Counted from the stretch's first letter, positions 53,890 to 62,228 are shown. The stretch: DNA of 64,000 nucleotides from an uncultured Collinsella sp. (GCA_938005465.1 CALLNU010000040.1:1-64000), one strand, 5' to 3'. The notes: generated by a model from the letters alone, not told the origin. Numbers and translations: made by a program.

Positions 53890-54267
53890 GTGGCCTCCCC
53901 TGGTTTCGACCGTAGGCCGTGCGGATTGCGGGCATGGCCGATTATCTACCGGGGCATCATGCGGGTAAGTACGGGAAGCAAACCAAATGCTGACAAAAGC
54001 ATGCCGAGTTCCGCCGAAAAACCGTCGTGTGATAGAAAACCGCTGGAAGGAGCTTTGGGCATGTGGTCCCTGTCTCCACATTTGCGCGCGGATCACATGG
54101 GGAATTCAATGAAAATACGCATGCGTTTTATACAAAACATGCAATGGCGTCAGCAAAAAGGGTGCGAAAAAAATGACGCCTTATACGACTACGATTCGTT
54201 TTGGAATCACCCTTGGTATCAAAAAGAAAAAGGCCAGAGGCTTAACACCTCTGACCTGTACTTTAGA
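53890..54267. other. Gene-free gap between nuclease candidate and tRNA-Val
   Basis: These 378 bases contain the leader of the 52867-53889 gene on the left and the tRNA-Val terminator on the right. The rest is AT-rich without a supportable gene or repeat. Confidence 0.5.
54231..54257 (-). terminator. Terminator of tRNA-Val
   Basis: AGGTCAGAGG pairs with CCTCTGGCCT on the - strand around a short loop, followed by TTTTTC. Confidence 0.85.
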
Positions 54268-54342
54268 TGGTGGGCGATACAAGATTCGAACTTGTGACCC
54301 CATCCGTGTGAAGGATATGCTCTACCCCTGAGCCAATCGCCC
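54268..54342 (-). tRNA. tRNA-Val(CAC)
   Basis: Acceptor GGGCGAT pairs with ATCGCCC, the anticodon loop TTCACAC gives CAC, the T-arm is CAAGTTCGAATCTTG, and CCA is encoded. Confidence 0.94.
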
Positions 54343-54480
54343 GTCGCCTTTCGGCAAAAGAGATACTAACATAGCCGTGCGTGGTTTACCAAGAACTTTT
54401 TGCTTCCGATTTTAAATTCGCGGGCGCAAACCGCGCCACAGCAATCAGGGCAGCCGACAAACCCGCAGCTAAACCACCAT

Positions 54481-55290
54481 TTATCGCTTAATCCACGACG
54501 TTTCGGGTCGGCAGATAAGTCGCGCGTTGTTGTAGGCCATGTCGAGCGTGAGGCAGGTGCGCGCGGCGTAGAAACCGTCCTCGCGTTGGATGGTCAGCGC
54601 CAGCTCGGGCTTGTCGCCGGTCAGGCACAGCGGTAGGAGTAGCTGGATCCGGCCGCCGTAGAACTGCGGCACCGCGAGCGTATAGTTGGCTGCGGCGCGG
54701 CGGGCGGCTTCGACGACGGCTCCCTCAAAGGCACGGCGCAGCAGCAGCGAGTTGCCCTCCCCCATCAGGCTGGCGGGGATGCGCGTAAGGTTCTCCTCGT
54801 CGCCCAGAATGTGGTCGATGTTGGAGCGGATGGGCAGTCGGTAGTCATAGACCAGCTCGGAGGGGTCCTCGGCAAAGCGCACGCGGCACGGCGGGTACTC
54901 AAACGAGACCAGCATGGGGTCGCTCTCCTTAAAGAAGCCCTTCAAAAACCAGCGCTGGCGCGCGTCGGGCTTGGTGTTGGGCTCAAACAGGCCGTAGATG
55001 GTCTCGTAGCGGCGCGTGTACAGGCCGGTGTTGAATAGGCAACGGTCGTCGTCGAACACCAGCGGTAAGTTGGACGGGGCGGTCTGGTCCACGTCACGCT
55101 CGGTCAAGAACACCGCGCGGCTAAATGAGAACGACAGGTAGTTTTTGAGGATGCGGTTGCCGGGACCCCAGTCCTCGGGGTCGGCGAGGTCGACCAGGCG
55201 GTCGTAGCAGGGCTCGGGGCAAAACGCGAAGTCGTACACATTGCTGCACAGGGTGCTTGGGATCTCCATGTGGCGTCCATTCCATTTCAT
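54481..55290 (-). CDS. DUF3825 domain protein
   Basis: A 269-residue protein that is nearly all DUF3825. EDWGPGNRILKNYLSFSFSR and CLFNTGLYTRRYETIYGLFE are the family landmarks. DUF3825 proteins often occur with RNA-related or defence genes, but their activity is unknown. The start at 55290 is the first ATG; an in-frame ATG at 55269 is an alternative and neither has a clear ribosome binding site. GC content is higher than in its left neighbour. Confidence 0.75.
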   Translation of the reverse strand: MKWNGRHMEIPSTLCSNVYDFAFCPEPCYDRLVDLADPEDWGPGNRILKNYLSFSFSRAVFLTERDVDQTAPSNLPLVFDDDRCLFNTGLYTRRYETIYGLFEPNTKPDARQRWFLKGFFKESDPMLVSFEYPPCRVRFAEDPSELVYDYRLPIRSNIDHILGDEENLTRIPASLMGEGNSLLLRRAFEGAVVEAARRAAANYTLAVPQFYGGRIQLLLPLCLTGDKPELALTIQREDGFYAARTCLTLDMAYNNARLICRPETSWIKR

Positions 55291-55314
55291 AGTTAGAGTT
55301 TGGATGCTTAGATT

Positions 55315-55544
55315 TTATACGTGCGACGCACCGTCGAGACACACAACGCAATTGCGGCGCAGCTCGTCGGCGAGTTCTGCTCGCGTGCGGTTTCCGGAAA
55401 CAAGGTCCTGGATCCAGGCGTAGTGCTGGTTGTCTTTGGGTTCCGGGCTATCGGAAAGTACGATTGGAGCACTAGCGGCGTAACAGGAAGGTCCCGCCCG
55501 TCAACATCGGCAATCATGAGTTGACAAGCGTAATCATGGTTCAA
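55315..55544 (-). pseudogene. Frameshifted remnant upstream of the DUF3825 gene
   Basis: On the - strand one frame reads ...MIADVDGRDLPVTPLVL and a different frame continues IVLSDSPEPKDNQHYAWIQD... to a TAA at 55315-55317. Both parts look like real coding (balanced composition, amphipathic helices), and neither has a full open frame. This suggests one small gene broken by a frameshift around 55450-55480. Family not recognised. Confidence 0.4.
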
Positions 55545-55551
55545 TTGCGGT

Positions 55552-55830
55552 TTAGCAATAGAATGTCAGGGAATCATCACCAAAGGTTTCGCGCCACTTG
55601 TCACAAATGTATCGATGGTTCATGGTGATTAGTTTTGAAAGATCCCTGAGATCCTTAGCCGGAATCTTGCTCTCGTTGTTCGCAAGTGTGCATCCGCCAT
55701 TTTTAGTGAGCCAAAACTTAGTCGAGTTAGCAGCCGCCCTCTTTACCCCTACATGGATGTAAACGGGTTCTCCGTTTTCCGCGATCCAAAAGAACAGAAC
55801 ATACTGTCCAAAAACAAGAATTCGAGGCAT
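55552..55830 (-). CDS. DUF4160 domain protein
   Basis: A 92-residue protein of the DUF4160 family (MPRILVF...NGEPVYIHVGVKR...LRDLSKLITMNHRYICDKWRE). These small proteins usually pair with a second small gene in a toxin-antitoxin-like unit. Its ATG overlaps the stop of the upstream partner, so the two are translationally coupled. Confidence 0.8.
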   Translation of the reverse strand: MPRILVFGQYVLFFWIAENGEPVYIHVGVKRAAANSTKFWLTKNGGCTLANNESKIPAKDLRDLSKLITMNHRYICDKWRETFGDDSLTFYC

Positions 55831-56096
55831 TATGCCACCGCCGGTCCAGCTTTTTGCCGTTCTGCAAGCTCGAAGATAAACGGAGCGTTTGATCTAACGA
55901 ACTCGGTCAAAAAATCCAGTTCGTCAGTAGAAAATCCTTCGACGTTAAACCATTTGACCGCAGGTAGAAAGCATTCTGCATGGTCAAAACCAAAATCAAC
56001 CGGGCGCTTGACGGCTACGCGAACGGTCCCGTCGTCTCGTGTTTCTGAGTAGGCAAACTGAGTGCCGTCATCTAGCTGAACATAGCTCCAAAGCAT
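55830..56096 (-). CDS. Partner of the DUF4160 protein
   Basis: An 88-residue protein beginning MLWSYVQLDDGTQ. It resembles a family I know only as the upstream partner of DUF4160 genes (role like DUF2442 in other such pairs). The start at 56096 follows AAGGAGG; the open frame upstream is not conserved. A palindrome lies before the gene. Which of the two would be the toxin is unknown. Confidence 0.7.
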   Translation of the reverse strand: MLWSYVQLDDGTQFAYSETRDDGTVRVAVKRPVDFGFDHAECFLPAVKWFNVEGFSTDELDFLTEFVRSNAPFIFELAERQKAGPAVA

Positions 56097-56111
56097 TGCT
56101 GCCTCCTTAGT

Positions 56112-56131
56112 GTTTATATCCAAGTATAAAC
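56112..56131. promoter_or_regulatory. Palindromic operator of the DUF4160 pair
   Basis: GTTTATA and TATAAAC form a perfect inverted repeat with a 6-base spacer, 16 bases before the start codon, consistent with autoregulation. Confidence 0.55.
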
Positions 56132-56324
56132 AGCCGCTTAGATGCAACGTGATGCGAATTGAATTATTCCCATAAGACCTGAACTGCTGATTATTTGTAT
56201 AACTGAGATTTAAGCTATTTCACACTTCAGTGTCTTTTTGACATGATAACCGTCGCGGTGCGTTGATCATGGGGTAAGCAATAAAAGCCTAGCATAAGCA
56301 GAGTTCATCACTCCGTTCGCTGTC

Positions 56325-56849
56325 CTAGATAAATTCTCCCGTCTCCAGGTCAACGAAGTCCGCGAGCTTTATCTTTCCGCAGAAGCCGCTCCCCTTGTAC
56401 TTTCCTGCATAGGTCTCAGAGTCAAACTTGAACGAAATGTTATAAAGCTTTCCGGTCTTTGTCTTCCTGATCAGCCCGTTTTCCAGCATGTATCTCAGTA
56501 CCCTCATATGGCTTTCTCTATCGTTACCGTTTAGGTAAAAGCAACAGACACCTTGTTTGGAGCCCGCCGCGATGAGCGTTTCGGGATTCGAGTATTTGGC
56601 TTCTACGACGACGCCATCAAGAACTGCGGTTCCGACAATGTCGTCCATGAGGGCGGTTTTGAATGGAGAGAAGAAGAACATCCATTTGCCGCATTGGAAG
56701 GGATCTATGTCGTGGATTCGTTCCTTGTTGATAAACCAGATCCATGAGAACGATTTGACCCTGGCAATCGAGCCGGATTCGTTAAGAAGCGTTTCTTCGA
56801 CGGACGGCGTTAATTCCTCGTTGTTGCCTGCGTTATTTGAGCTTGCCAT
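56325..56849 (-). CDS. Unknown protein, Bles03/phosphothreonine-lyase-like candidate
   Basis: A 174-residue protein. FINKERIHDIDPFQCGKWMFFF and RVLRYMLENGLIR..LYNISFKFDSET recall a firmicute family related in pattern to the Bles03/putative phosphothreonine lyase fold (GKWM..., then R.L...G..YK.D..T). I am unsure of this. It follows the GIY-YIG gene after 23 bases and is probably co-transcribed with it. AT-rich compared with the core genome. Confidence 0.6.
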   Translation of the reverse strand: MASSNNAGNNEELTPSVEETLLNESGSIARVKSFSWIWFINKERIHDIDPFQCGKWMFFFSPFKTALMDDIVGTAVLDGVVVEAKYSNPETLIAAGSKQGVCCFYLNGNDRESHMRVLRYMLENGLIRKTKTGKLYNISFKFDSETYAGKYKGSGFCGKIKLADFVDLETGEFI

Positions 56850-56872
56850 TTCATTTAACCTAACATTCGCCT

Positions 56873-57463
56873 TTAATAGAGCACTTCATCAGCAGCCTCG
56901 AGCGCTTGTATCGCCGCGCGTTTTAGCTCATTGAGACTTTCGTAGCAGCTTCCCGACAGCGGGATTATTCGTACGTTGAATGAGTCACCGTACTTGTAGT
57001 CGGCATATACATCGCAATTGCCCCTACCGAGAAACTGTATGGCCGCCCGATCAATTGCCTTTGCGCTTTGGCCTACGTAGTACAGATCTTTGGTTGCATT
57101 ATGGACAATGAAGATGCCAGTAATTTCGCCTTTCTGTGTCAGGGCCTTTCGCTGAGCCATAAACTCTTCGGCGCTTGCGACGATTTGCGGATCATCTTCT
57201 AGGAGGGATTGGCGTAGCCGCAGTAGTTTCTCTTGTTGCTTTGATGCTGTAATAACAAGAAGGAGCCCGTCTACAAAAAAGAACAAGCCAATAAGTAAGA
57301 AAGTAAAAGAAAGCGAGCCATATATGTTGGCACTCGATGGCAGAGCGTAAAAGAGACTGACAATTGCCAATACAAGACCAGCAGCGCTGACGACTTTTCC
57401 GATCGGGATGAGCCTTCTTGGAGGGGCCGATGCGACGGTTTTGATTTGATAGTAGTTCCTCAT
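56873..57463 (-). CDS. Membrane-anchored GIY-YIG domain protein
   Basis: A 196-residue protein with two transmembrane helices (24-42 and 49-72), a short coil, and a C-terminal GIY-YIG-like domain: GIFIV at 116-120, YYVGQS at 128-133, R139 and E179. These fit the Tyr, Tyr, Arg and Glu positions of the nuclease family, although the first motif is GIF rather than GIY. Membrane tethering of such a nuclease is unusual and suggests a defence role. Clearly lower GC than the housekeeping genes. Confidence 0.7.
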   Translation of the reverse strand: MRNYYQIKTVASAPPRRLIPIGKVVSAAGLVLAIVSLFYALPSSANIYGSLSFTFLLIGLFFFVDGLLLVITASKQQEKLLRLRQSLLEDDPQIVASAEEFMAQRKALTQKGEITGIFIVHNATKDLYYVGQSAKAIDRAAIQFLGRGNCDVYADYKYGDSFNVRIIPLSGSCYESLNELKRAAIQALEAADEVLY

Positions 57464-57612
57464 GGTATGGCTCCAGTGATATAGGCAATTGGATCCAAAT
57501 GGAGCTTTATAAACGGCATCATTTGGATTGCAATTATCTTATCGCTCTGGCAGATGGGGTGTAAGGCTCAACATCGGTAATAGATCGAGAGGCAGTCGAG
57601 CTAAACAAAATA

Positions 57613-57642
57613 GTGCCGTCGCAGCGATAGCTGATACGGCAC
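57613..57642 (-). terminator. Terminator-like hairpin downstream of the LPXTG gene
   Basis: GTGCCGT and ACGGCAC enclose a 16-base loop and, on the - strand, are followed by TATTTTGTTT. Confidence 0.6.
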
Positions 57643-57648
57643 CAATCT

Positions 57649-57702
57649 CTAAGAAATTTGATTCAGTAGAAGGCTAAATACTTCTGTAATAGCTGCATTC
57701 AT
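57649..57702 (-). pseudogene. Seventeen-codon gene-start remnant
   Basis: A strong ribosome binding site (AGGGGAGGG) is followed by ATG and a 17-residue frame MNAAITEVFSLLLNQIS. The leader CGAAACCAGGGGAGG is identical over 15 bases to that of the 52867-53889 gene, suggesting a decayed relative. Confidence 0.35.
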
Positions 57703-57731
57703 CCCTCCCCTGGTTTCGCATAAACGGGGTC

Positions 57732-58826
57732 TTAGCAACGATATACAGCAGCCGGGAGCACTGTCCCCAGAATGAAAAGCGTTAAGGAAGCGGCGATCAT
57801 GTTGTTGTCGCTGGTCTTGGGGAGAGACGTGGAGGCCGCGGTTGCGGTTTTAGGCTTGGAGGCCTTGGCGACCGTGGTCTTGGTTACTGTCGTTGTTGTC
57901 TTGGTTGACGCGGCCGCGGGCTTTGGCGCGGGATTTGCCGAGGGTCCTGTGGTGGGCTCTCCGGCGGCGGGGTCGGCATCGGAGGAAGGCTCACCCGCCT
58001 CTCCGCCCGGCACGTCGCGCCCGCCAGTCTCCCCTGCCGGCGGCGTGGCGCCTTCGGGCTCAACCACCACATGCGGCGCCAGCGCACCGCCGGCATCCAC
58101 CACACCATCAGCACTAAAGGCCCCGCCCGCAGGCGCCACGAACCGCGCGGACACAAGCGACCCGCCCGTGCACGCAACACCGCCATCGGCACCGGTCGCA
58201 TCGAGCCACGAGGCGTCGACGGAAAGCCTGCACCCGGCCGAGCCGTCGCCGGCGCCCGCGTCCTGCAGGTACACACCAAAAGCCTGCGCGCCGGCGGCGG
58301 GCGCGGCACCGACGGCGACGACGCGCCCGCCGCCGCGCACGGCCATACGGGCGGCGATCACGCCGGCCACGGCCTCGCCCGTGACATTCGCCCCGTCCGC
58401 CCGGGCATCGACGGCGCAGCCGTCCACCACGAGCGCCTGAGAAGCGTGGATCGCGCACTGCGAGCCCGATGCCGCTAGGGACCCGGTGCCGCGAAGCGTC
58501 AGGTCGCCCCACACTTCCATGCCGCACTGCGTGATGTCCGCATCGGGCGCATGCGACTCGACCACCGAGTTGCGCCCGGAAAGCGTCACGACCAGGTCGC
58601 CGTCGGCGCCGATGGCGTCGCCCGCGTAGCCGTCAAGCTCCAGATGGCCGGCATCGGTCCAGGTCCAGCCGGGGCCCGACACGCCCGGCCCGTAGTACGT
58701 CGCGCCCGCGATGATGAGGCTCTCCGCGCCCGCGGCATAGGAAGGCCCGCCCAGCAAGACGCATAGGCAGGCCATGGCAGCGATCGCGATGTGATGACGG
58801 CTGGTGTGGGACTCAGCGGCAAACAT
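57732..58826 (-). CDS. LPXTG-anchored surface protein
   Basis: A 364-residue secreted protein. A signal peptide (IAIAAMACLCVLLGGPSYAAG) leads to about 220 residues of Gly/Ala/Asp-rich short beta repeats that look like a right-handed beta helix, then a Pro/Thr/Lys-rich wall spanner, and a sorting signal LPKTS at about 335 with a hydrophobic segment and one terminal Arg. A sortase should fix it to the cell wall. Start ATG at 58826 after GGAGCGGG; the upstream ATG at 58853 lacks a ribosome binding site. High GC. Ligand unknown. Confidence 0.8.
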   Translation of the reverse strand: MFAAESHTSRHHIAIAAMACLCVLLGGPSYAAGAESLIIAGATYYGPGVSGPGWTWTDAGHLELDGYAGDAIGADGDLVVTLSGRNSVVESHAPDADITQCGMEVWGDLTLRGTGSLAASGSQCAIHASQALVVDGCAVDARADGANVTGEAVAGVIAARMAVRGGGRVVAVGAAPAAGAQAFGVYLQDAGAGDGSAGCRLSVDASWLDATGADGGVACTGGSLVSARFVAPAGGAFSADGVVDAGGALAPHVVVEPEGATPPAGETGGRDVPGGEAGEPSSDADPAAGEPTTGPSANPAPKPAAASTKTTTTVTKTTVAKASKPKTATAASTSLPKTSDNNMIAASLTLFILGTVLPAAVYRC

Positions 58827-58974
58827 ACCCGCTCCGATCTTCGCAGGAGCCATAGAATGTGCACCAGAAAATGCCCTGGTAGCAGCAGCTATCAGTTTAG
58901 CGAGATCGATGCGGGAGCAAAGAGAAATCGCGTGAGGAATATTCGCAATTAGGTGTAAATCGTTTTGCCAGTCG

Positions 58975-59352
58975 GTGAAAGGAGGAATCGACTTACGAAT
59001 GCTCGGTAGCGTCGACCTTGCCGATTCCAACTGGTTCGGGCTCGACACGAGCGACTACAGCTTCGTTTACATCGCCTCGTGGAGCACCGGCAAGAAAATC
59101 TCCGAGTTGCGTGCATCGCTCAACATTGTTCGCCTGGCGTCACACGGCATCATCGACGGCATCGAGGAACAAACACTTGGGACACGAAAACCGGGGGAAC
59201 GGGAACGTGAAGAGATGGGAAGGACGCTACGACGCGGTACCAGGCACCTGGTACCGCGTCCGCTGAGAGCCGAACCACCGAGAGGGCCGTCGATACAAGC
59301 CGATAGAATGCGCAAACTAAGAGACATCGTTCGATTTGTCAGTTCACCGTAG
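58975..59352 (+). pseudogene. Fragment resembling an integrative-element ArdC-type protein
   Basis: The first 66 residues (IDTSDYSF-like: GLDTSDYSFVYIASWS..., then ELRASLNIVRLASHGIIDGIE) resemble the tail of ArdC/zincin-domain proteins carried by integrative conjugative elements. The frame is closed by a stop just upstream and loses similarity afterwards, where a palindrome intrudes. I treat it as a decayed mobile-element gene; the family call is from memory of the pattern. Confidence 0.4.
59231..59260. repeat. Perfect REP-like palindrome
   Basis: GACGCGGTACCAGG and CCTGGTACCGCGTC are perfect 14-bp arms with the 2-base spacer CA. It lies in the end of the ArdC-like fragment. Confidence 0.8.
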
Positions 59353-60172
59353 CTGCTTCGTCTATCTTCTTGGAAAGAGCGTACAGCCAATCAGGAACAA
59401 GATAAGGCGCTTTTCTGTACTCGAAAATCTTTTCCTGAACTTTCAGGATATTCTCTCTCGAAGATAGCCTGAACGATGACAAAGAACCCGCAAGTGCCCC
59501 AACCCTAGTGAAAGCATCACGGTATTCAAAGAATCTCTGAACCATCCACTCTATAATCGAGAATAGGAAAAAGAGGTTGAAGGGATTGATATCCAGGCAG
59601 AAAACCAAAACGGTCAGCGCAGCAGCGACAATAACCGCGCCGCAGATCTCGATGCATATACAGCGTTTGAACAAGCGTTTTGTCCATTCGGTATTTTGAC
59701 GTTGGCATCTGGTGATTGCGTCACCCGGCCTTGCGCCCTCGATGTCTACTGAATACCAGTTATCAAGTCTTAACTTGCCGTCGTCGTCACCATGACGTTC
59801 GCGATAGCGCCCAGCCTGAAAAGCGATTCTCCTGTCGTCTCGGCACACGTTCTCGAATTTGATTCCGAAGACATCCGAATCGAAGCGCTGCTGCATGGCA
59901 GCAGCTTCGTCGATAAGGTACATGGACCGCTTTGGCAGGCAGTTGCCTGCAACCACGGTCGCAATCCAAACCAGGAAAAGAGCCTCCCAAGGCACGTTCA
60001 GAAAGATCTGTGCAACGGTAACCCCTAGCGGCAGCAGAAGGCAAACGCAGGCATTCACCAAGTCCACCAGTTTCGCATCCGTATACGTCTGGCGCTGAGC
60101 CGCCAACAGTCGTTTGCTCTCTTTACTGTTTTGAATCTCGCTGATCCTCGCGCCACTATTCAACACGATCAC
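59339..60172 (-). CDS. S-4TM family putative pore-forming effector
   Basis: A 277-residue membrane protein with four hydrophobic helices in two pairs (about 33-55, 58-76, 172-195, 197-213), a soluble domain between the pairs and a helical tail. This is the layout of SMODS-associated 4TM (S-4TM) effectors, which are thought to breach the inner membrane when a CD-NTase signal is made. Start GTG at 60172 with GGAG six bases upstream, overlapping the RloB-like stop by 17 bases, so translation is coupled. The cognate CD-NTase is probably the one at 62229. Recognition is from pattern memory. Confidence 0.72.
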   Translation of the reverse strand: MIVLNSGARISEIQNSKESKRLLAAQRQTYTDAKLVDLVNACVCLLLPLGVTVAQIFLNVPWEALFLVWIATVVAGNCLPKRSMYLIDEAAAMQQRFDSDVFGIKFENVCRDDRRIAFQAGRYRERHGDDDGKLRLDNWYSVDIEGARPGDAITRCQRQNTEWTKRLFKRCICIEICGAVIVAAALTVLVFCLDINPFNLFFLFSIIEWMVQRFFEYRDAFTRVGALAGSLSSFRLSSRENILKVQEKIFEYRKAPYLVPDWLYALSKKIDEAATVN

Positions 60173-60890
60173 CTAACGCTCCAGAGTTCAGGTAGGGCAG
60201 CAACTCCTTGACAAGCAAATGGACCGCCGTGCCCGGATTCGAGTCTGCAGGAGCAAGGCCCCTATTGAGCTTCTCGAGCCTCTCCGCATTCGAGATAGCC
60301 ATACGCATGCGGCCTTCGAGGATATCAAACATGTCCGTTCGGTTCTTTTCGTACCTGCCGAAACCCTCGGCGCATAGGTGACGCGTGAGGATGGGTTCGT
60401 AAGAACCTCTGTCCAACGCGGAATCGACGTAGGCGAAGTGGAGTATGTACCACAGCTCGAAGGCCTCGTTGGTCCACGCTGCGCGGTATACCGTGCCTTT
60501 GTCACTTGCGGATGCGCAGCGTTCCTCAACGGCGTTGAAGTCGCGGGAAGGGAAGCTGTCCTTGTCATAGACGACCCAGACCTGCGTGAACCCATCGGGA
60601 TCAGCAATAGCGATCGCCCTTGCCCTCTCAAACAGCGATACGGTGTTATCGCCCATGCCGCACACCCGCAGCGTCACGTACTCGCCATGATAACCTGCGT
60701 TGATTCGCTTCCTGAAACTCTCGAAGTAATAGGGCTCAGTCTTGGTTCCCTCGGTAACGATGAGGTAGCGCTCGGGGCGGATCTTGATTGAGGGAGCTGC
60801 GGCGCGCGGCTTCCCCCAGCTCGCCCTCATCCTCTTCGCCGTGCTCTCCTTCTTCTTGACCTCGCTGTGCTTCGGGGGCTTATTGCTCAT
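60156..60890 (-). CDS. RloB-like TOPRIM-type protein
   Basis: A 244-residue protein of the RloB/AbiLii family. A basic N-terminus is followed by YLIVTEGTKTEPYYFESF (TOPRIM-like glutamate), VVYDKDSF (the DxD pair), NEAFELWYILHF and a C-terminal PGTAVHLLVKEL. RloA plus RloB resemble the AbiL phage-exclusion pair. The ATG at 60890 overlaps the end of the upstream ATPase gene by 11 bases. Nuclease activity is likely but unproved. Confidence 0.83.
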   Translation of the reverse strand: MSNKPPKHSEVKKKESTAKRMRASWGKPRAAAPSIKIRPERYLIVTEGTKTEPYYFESFRKRINAGYHGEYVTLRVCGMGDNTVSLFERARAIAIADPDGFTQVWVVYDKDSFPSRDFNAVEERCASASDKGTVYRAAWTNEAFELWYILHFAYVDSALDRGSYEPILTRHLCAEGFGRYEKNRTDMFDILEGRMRMAISNAERLEKLNRGLAPADSNPGTAVHLLVKELLPYLNSGALGDRVE

Positions 60891-62088
60891 CGCAACCGCC
60901 CCATTCCAACATGCTCCTGAGGTAGGGATCGGCGCCATAACGACCCGCGAGGTATTGCCTGTCGTACGCATTCTGGGTGCGGATGCGCTTTCCGTCGATG
61001 TCAGCGATATCGGAAAGCGAGTACAGCGTTGATGGGCCTTCGGGGGTCTTAGCTGCGAACCAGATCTCGTCGCGTCGGAAGACGGAACTGTTGAGGATCG
61101 TCATGTCGTGCGACGTGAGCACCAGCTGCGCGCCGTTCTTGTTGATATCCCTGTTCGTGAACAGCATAATGAGATACCGGAGGAGCTTCGGATGAAGTTT
61201 CGCGTCAAGCTCGTCGGAAACAACAAGGCAGCCGCTCTCGAGCGCCCTGAGAAACGGAGGAACGAGGTTGAGCAGTTTCCTCGTGCCGTTCGACTCCTCG
61301 CCGAGCTCCAGCTCGGTGCCGTCGCTCGGCTCATGCGTAAGGTAGATCTCCAGGCCCTCATCGTCTTTCTGGTAACGGATTCCCGTGATGTCAATGTCCA
61401 TAGCGTTGAGCATACGCACTATCAGCTGTCTCTCTTCGTCGCCCCTCGGCTCCATAAAAAAGTCCTCGAAGGACGATTCAGAGTAGTCGAGGACCTGGCA
61501 ATCGAGGAACCAGCCGAACGCCTCCTCCACCGCCTCTATATCGTAGTTGATCGCCAAGAACGACAGGTAGGGCATCATCGAGTCGACGTCAGTGTTCACC
61601 CCCTTGCGCCTCAGGGAGGAGCCGAGTTCGACGGCGCCGTCAGTGCGCTCGAACAGCGTGGCCTCCGCCCCCCTGCCCGCCTTTCGCCTATGCAGGTACT
61701 CCTCGACCACCTCTCCGCCGAGCACCGAGAGGATATAGCGGTATGTGTAATCGCCGACCTGGAAAATTACGCAGAACGTCGTCGCTTCGGACCGGCTCTC
61801 CGCCTCGAAAGCGTATGGCCGGCACTCAATATGGGGCGTCTTCGAGAGACGCGCCCTCAGGACGAGATACGGCATGGTGATCAGTCGCTCCAAGCACGTG
61901 AGGGCTTGGAGCACGCTGGATTTTCCCCCGCCGTTCGGACCGTAGATCGCCGCAATCGGAAGGAACTTCTTTTTACCCGAACCCGGGATGAGCGTCTCGG
62001 CATGCTCGTCAATGGGAGCAGCGGTCATCTGCAGAGTGGTCTCACCCCGGTAGCACTTGAAATTCTCGAATGTGAACTCGATAAGCAT
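60880..62088 (-). CDS. RloA-like AAA15/OLD-type ATPase
   Basis: A 402-residue ABC/SMC-like ATPase. Walker A IYGPNGGGKSS is at 48-57, with a signature region (LGEESNGTRKLL) and the Walker B-like LVVSDELDAKLHP around residue 290, then LTSHDM. The end (TQNAYDRQYLAGRYGADP) is characteristic of the RloA/AbiLi group. It leads the leftward operon RloA-RloB-S-4TM. It diverges from the CD-NTase gene over a 140-base gap. Confidence 0.87.
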   Translation of the reverse strand: MLIEFTFENFKCYRGETTLQMTAAPIDEHAETLIPGSGKKKFLPIAAIYGPNGGGKSSVLQALTCLERLITMPYLVLRARLSKTPHIECRPYAFEAESRSEATTFCVIFQVGDYTYRYILSVLGGEVVEEYLHRRKAGRGAEATLFERTDGAVELGSSLRRKGVNTDVDSMMPYLSFLAINYDIEAVEEAFGWFLDCQVLDYSESSFEDFFMEPRGDEERQLIVRMLNAMDIDITGIRYQKDDEGLEIYLTHEPSDGTELELGEESNGTRKLLNLVPPFLRALESGCLVVSDELDAKLHPKLLRYLIMLFTNRDINKNGAQLVLTSHDMTILNSSVFRRDEIWFAAKTPEGPSTLYSLSDIADIDGKRIRTQNAYDRQYLAGRYGADPYLRSMLEWGGCDEQ

Positions 62089-62228
62089 TTTAGTTCCTTA
62101 AATAATGTATCTGTACAATGGCTATGGTAGGAATCTTACCAATCCTTTGTTCCAATTTCAAATTGTGGTAGATTGAATGTAATAAGAAACATTTGAAGCA
62201 AAGATGCCATGCGCGGAACGGAGTAGAG
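62089..62228. promoter_or_regulatory. Divergent promoter region of the defence cassette
   Basis: This 140-base AT-rich gap separates the ATPase operon (-) from the CD-NTase operon (+) and should hold both promoters. AT-rich stretches suitable for -10 elements exist (for example TATGGTAGG and TAGATTGAATGTAATAAG), but I cannot fix a pair with confidence. Confidence 0.5.
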
